A DNA stretch of 13,084 nucleotides from assembly GCA_035527715.1 (NCBI GenBank), contig DATKZY010000071.1:1-13084 (forward strand), given 5' to 3'. Numbering within the stretch: position 1 is the stretch's first letter; each line of letters begins with the position of its first letter. Under the pieces are notes generated by a model that saw only the letters and a program-made list of their open reading frames with translations, was not told the DNA's origin and did no database searches. This document shows positions 11,593-13,084 of this stretch, piece by piece. The DNA comes from DSUN01 sp035527715. GTDB taxonomy: Bacteria; Planctomycetota; PUPC01; DSUN01. The position numbers were made by a program, and so were the translations under genes.

Positions 11593-13084
11593 CTAGGGCT
11601 GGGCGCGGCGGATCTTCACTGCCCGCAGGTTCATCAGCGGGGCGTTGGAGCTCTTCTTCTTCCCCGCCTTGACGAACACCGTGCAGTCGCCCGCCTTTTC
11701 GATCGTCACGGCGCCGGGGTTGTCGGTCTCGAACTTGCCCCAGTTCCCCGTGTTCCGCACCTTGCCCCGCAGCTCCTGCCCGGCAACGGAGACGACGTAC
11801 TCGTTGCCCTCGGCGGCGCCTTCGGCCGCGAAGAGAATCTCCACCTGGTACGTGCCGGGCGTCTTGAACGCGACTTCCCACTTCACGAGCGAGTCCTTGG
11901 GGTTCCAGTACCCGATGCAGTCGCGATCCGGCTTGGGCTCGTAGTTCGGCTCGTCGCGGTTGTTGTTCCTGACGGCGCCTTCGATGATGCCGTCAACGGC
12001 GTGGCAGACGAATGCGTCGGCGCCATCCGACAGGCCTCGGCCCTTCCTCTCCTTCTTCTCCCGCTCGTAGGCCTCGAGGCGCTCCTCGAGGCTGGGCTCC
12101 TTGGGCTTCGCCGGCACGGAGGTCCTGGGCGGCGGGGGGCGGGGGCCGGGGTCGGCCTTGACGGGAGCGGCGGTGCTGGGCTTCGGCTTTGGGGACTCGG
12201 GCGGGAGCGCCGTGGGCGCAACTGAGGTGCCGGGGACCGCACTGGCGCGCGGCGGCCGCGTGCCGCCGCGCGAGAGGAGGAGCACCACGATGACCAGAAG
12301 GAGGAACCCGCCCGCCGCAGAAGCGTAGATGAACGGCTTGGTCTGCCACAGCGGCCTCGCACCCACCCGCACCCGCGCCGTCGTCGGGCGCCGCTCGGCC
12401 TTCCCCTCCCCGGCCGCCGTCCCGGGCTTCACCCGCTGCGTCGTCGGGCGCCGGTCCCCCTCGCCCTCGACCACCGAGGCCGCCGCAGGCGCGCGCCGCG
12501 CCACCTGACGCTTCTGGAGCATCCGCTCCGTCCGCTCCACCACCACCAGCAGCTCCGCCGCACTCTGGTACCGCTCGTCCGGGTCCCGACGCAGCAGCTT
12601 CTGCATCAGCACGTTCACCAGCACCGGCATGCCCGGCACCTGCTGGTCCAGCGACGGGGCGTCCCGACGAATGTACTCGAGTGCGCGGGCCTCGGGGTCC
12701 GGGCCGTCGAACGGCGGCTGGCCCGTCATCGCGTGGTAGAAGCTCGCACCCAGGAGAAACAGGTCCGCCCGCGTGTCCAGCGGCCGAGCGTGGGCCGCCT
12801 CGGGCGGGTAGTACAGGGGCGACACCAGCCGCTCCGTGCCCGGAGCGTCGGGCACCCGGGCCTCCCCCTGCCGGCGTGCCAGGGCCGATTCCGCCAGCAG
12901 CACGCGGTCCTCGCCCGTCACCAGCAGCGTGGCCGGCTGAAGGTCGCAGTGGAGGATGCCCGCCGCGTGGGCCTCGGCCAGCGACCGCGTCGCCTCCCGC
13001 AGCAGCGGCAGCGCCCGGTCCGGTGGCAGCGGCCCCTCGCGCGCGAGCAACGTTGCCAGAGTCTCATACTGCACGTCATCCATG
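11593..13084 (-). CDS. Membrane-anchored kinase-like protein (probable pseudokinase) with sugar-binding-like exterior domain, 5' end outside the window
   Basis: The visible part starts in the hinge of a bacterial Ser/Thr kinase fold; the ATG at 13083 fits an internal 'VM-D/E' position, so the ATP-binding N-lobe probably lies beyond the window. From that Met: catalytic-loop equivalent HCDLQPAT (45-52) instead of HRDLKPxN, ESA (65-67) instead of DFG, then 'PPE' (93-95) and Asp107, with a normal C-lobe ending 'RRDPDERYQSAAELL'. The Lys, Asn and DFG residues needed for phosphotransfer are replaced, so it is probably inactive or unusual. A basic juxtamembrane region has two RRPTT motifs 20 residues apart (211-215, 231-235). 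A membrane helix spans 251-270, then a Pro-rich and charged stalk. The last 145 or so residues ('DRDCIGYWNPKDSLVKWEV' to 'LMNLRAVKI') resemble the galactose-binding-like C-terminal domains of planctomycete glycosidases and sulfatases. It probably senses or binds a ligand outside and signals inside through a partner kinase. Confidence 0.87.
   Translation of the reverse strand, partial: MDDVQYETLATLLAREGPLPPDRALPLLREATRSLAEAHAAGILHCDLQPATLLVTGEDRVLLAESALARRQGEARVPDAPGTERLVSPLYYPPEAAHARPLDTRADLFLLGASFYHAMTGQPPFDGPDPEARALEYIRRDAPSLDQQVPGMPVLVNVLMQKLLRRDPDERYQSAAELLVVVERTERMLQKRQVARRAPAAASVVEGEGDRRPTTQRVKPGTAAGEGKAERRPTTARVRVGARPLWQTKPFIYASAAGGFLLLVIVVLLLSRGGTRPPRASAVPGTSVAPTALPPESPKPKPSTAAPVKADPGPRPPPPRTSVPAKPKEPSLEERLEAYEREKKERKGRGLSDGADAFVCHAVDGIIEGAVRNNNRDEPNYEPKPDRDCIGYWNPKDSLVKWEVAFKTPGTYQVEILFAAEGAAEGNEYVVSVAGQELRGKVRNTGNWGKFETDNPGAVTIEKAGDCTVFVKAGKKKSSNAPLMNLRAVKIRRAQP
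12371..12453 (-). repeat. Two-copy 60-base-spaced coding repeat (RRPTT motifs)
   Basis: TCGTCGGGCGCCG occurs at 12381-12393 and again at 12441-12453, exactly 60 bases apart and in frame. Each copy encodes part of an RRPTTxRV unit in the kinase-like protein's juxtamembrane region, consistent with a local 20-residue duplication. Confidence 0.6.

Overview
The window is very GC-rich and densely coding. It most resembles an uncultured member of the Planctomycetota or a close PVC relative. Four things point there: large tetratricopeptide (TPR) envelope proteins; a PQQ-type propeller starting with a DWPGWRG-like segment; a Tat-exported Gfo/Idh/MocA dehydrogenase; and a membrane-anchored kinase-like protein with a C-terminal jelly-roll-like domain. 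Short repeats that I recall from such genomes also occur. The assignment is by recognition only; no search was run.

Positions 1-10175 look like one plus-strand operon of six genes. In order they are: an STN-like/TPR protein (5' end outside the window), a 1146-residue exported TPR protein, an ExbB/TolQ-family channel protein with its own signal peptide and extra N-terminal domain, an ExbD/TolR protein, a TonB-shaped protein (one N-terminal membrane helix, a long acidic linker, a C-terminal alpha/alpha-toroid of the squalene-hopene-cyclase/prenyltransferase fold), and a PQQ-like beta-propeller protein with about eight membrane helices inserted into its first blade. Two junctions are 4-base ATGA overlaps and the other gaps are 7-68 bases. 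I read this as a possible proton-motive-force-driven envelope machine. ExbB/ExbD would be the motor, the toroid protein would sit where TonB or TolA normally does, and the TPR and propeller proteins would be periplasmic scaffolds or partners. The gene families and order are seen; the machine is inference.

Positions 10282-11535 (plus) encode a Tat-exported Gfo/Idh/MocA-family oxidoreductase, probably with its own promoter. Converging on it from the right edge is a minus-strand gene (11593-13084, 5' end outside the window). It encodes a kinase-fold protein whose catalytic residues are degenerate, followed by a juxtamembrane segment with two RRPTT repeats, one membrane helix, a Pro-rich/charged stalk and a galactose-binding-like exterior domain.

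A second layer of structure is a set of small repeats at or near gene junctions. There are four unrelated degenerate tandem arrays, all with a 7-base period (1264-1291, 6317-6351, 8142-8171, 11542-11576). There are also several compact palindromes (1371-1393, 4755-4768, 6304-6319) and a 25-base-arm near-perfect palindrome inside the propeller gene (9032-9088). Two of them encode parts of signal peptides and one encodes a loop in a membrane domain, so repeat DNA appears to have been absorbed into working proteins. No tRNA, rRNA, CRISPR array, transposase or phage gene was seen.
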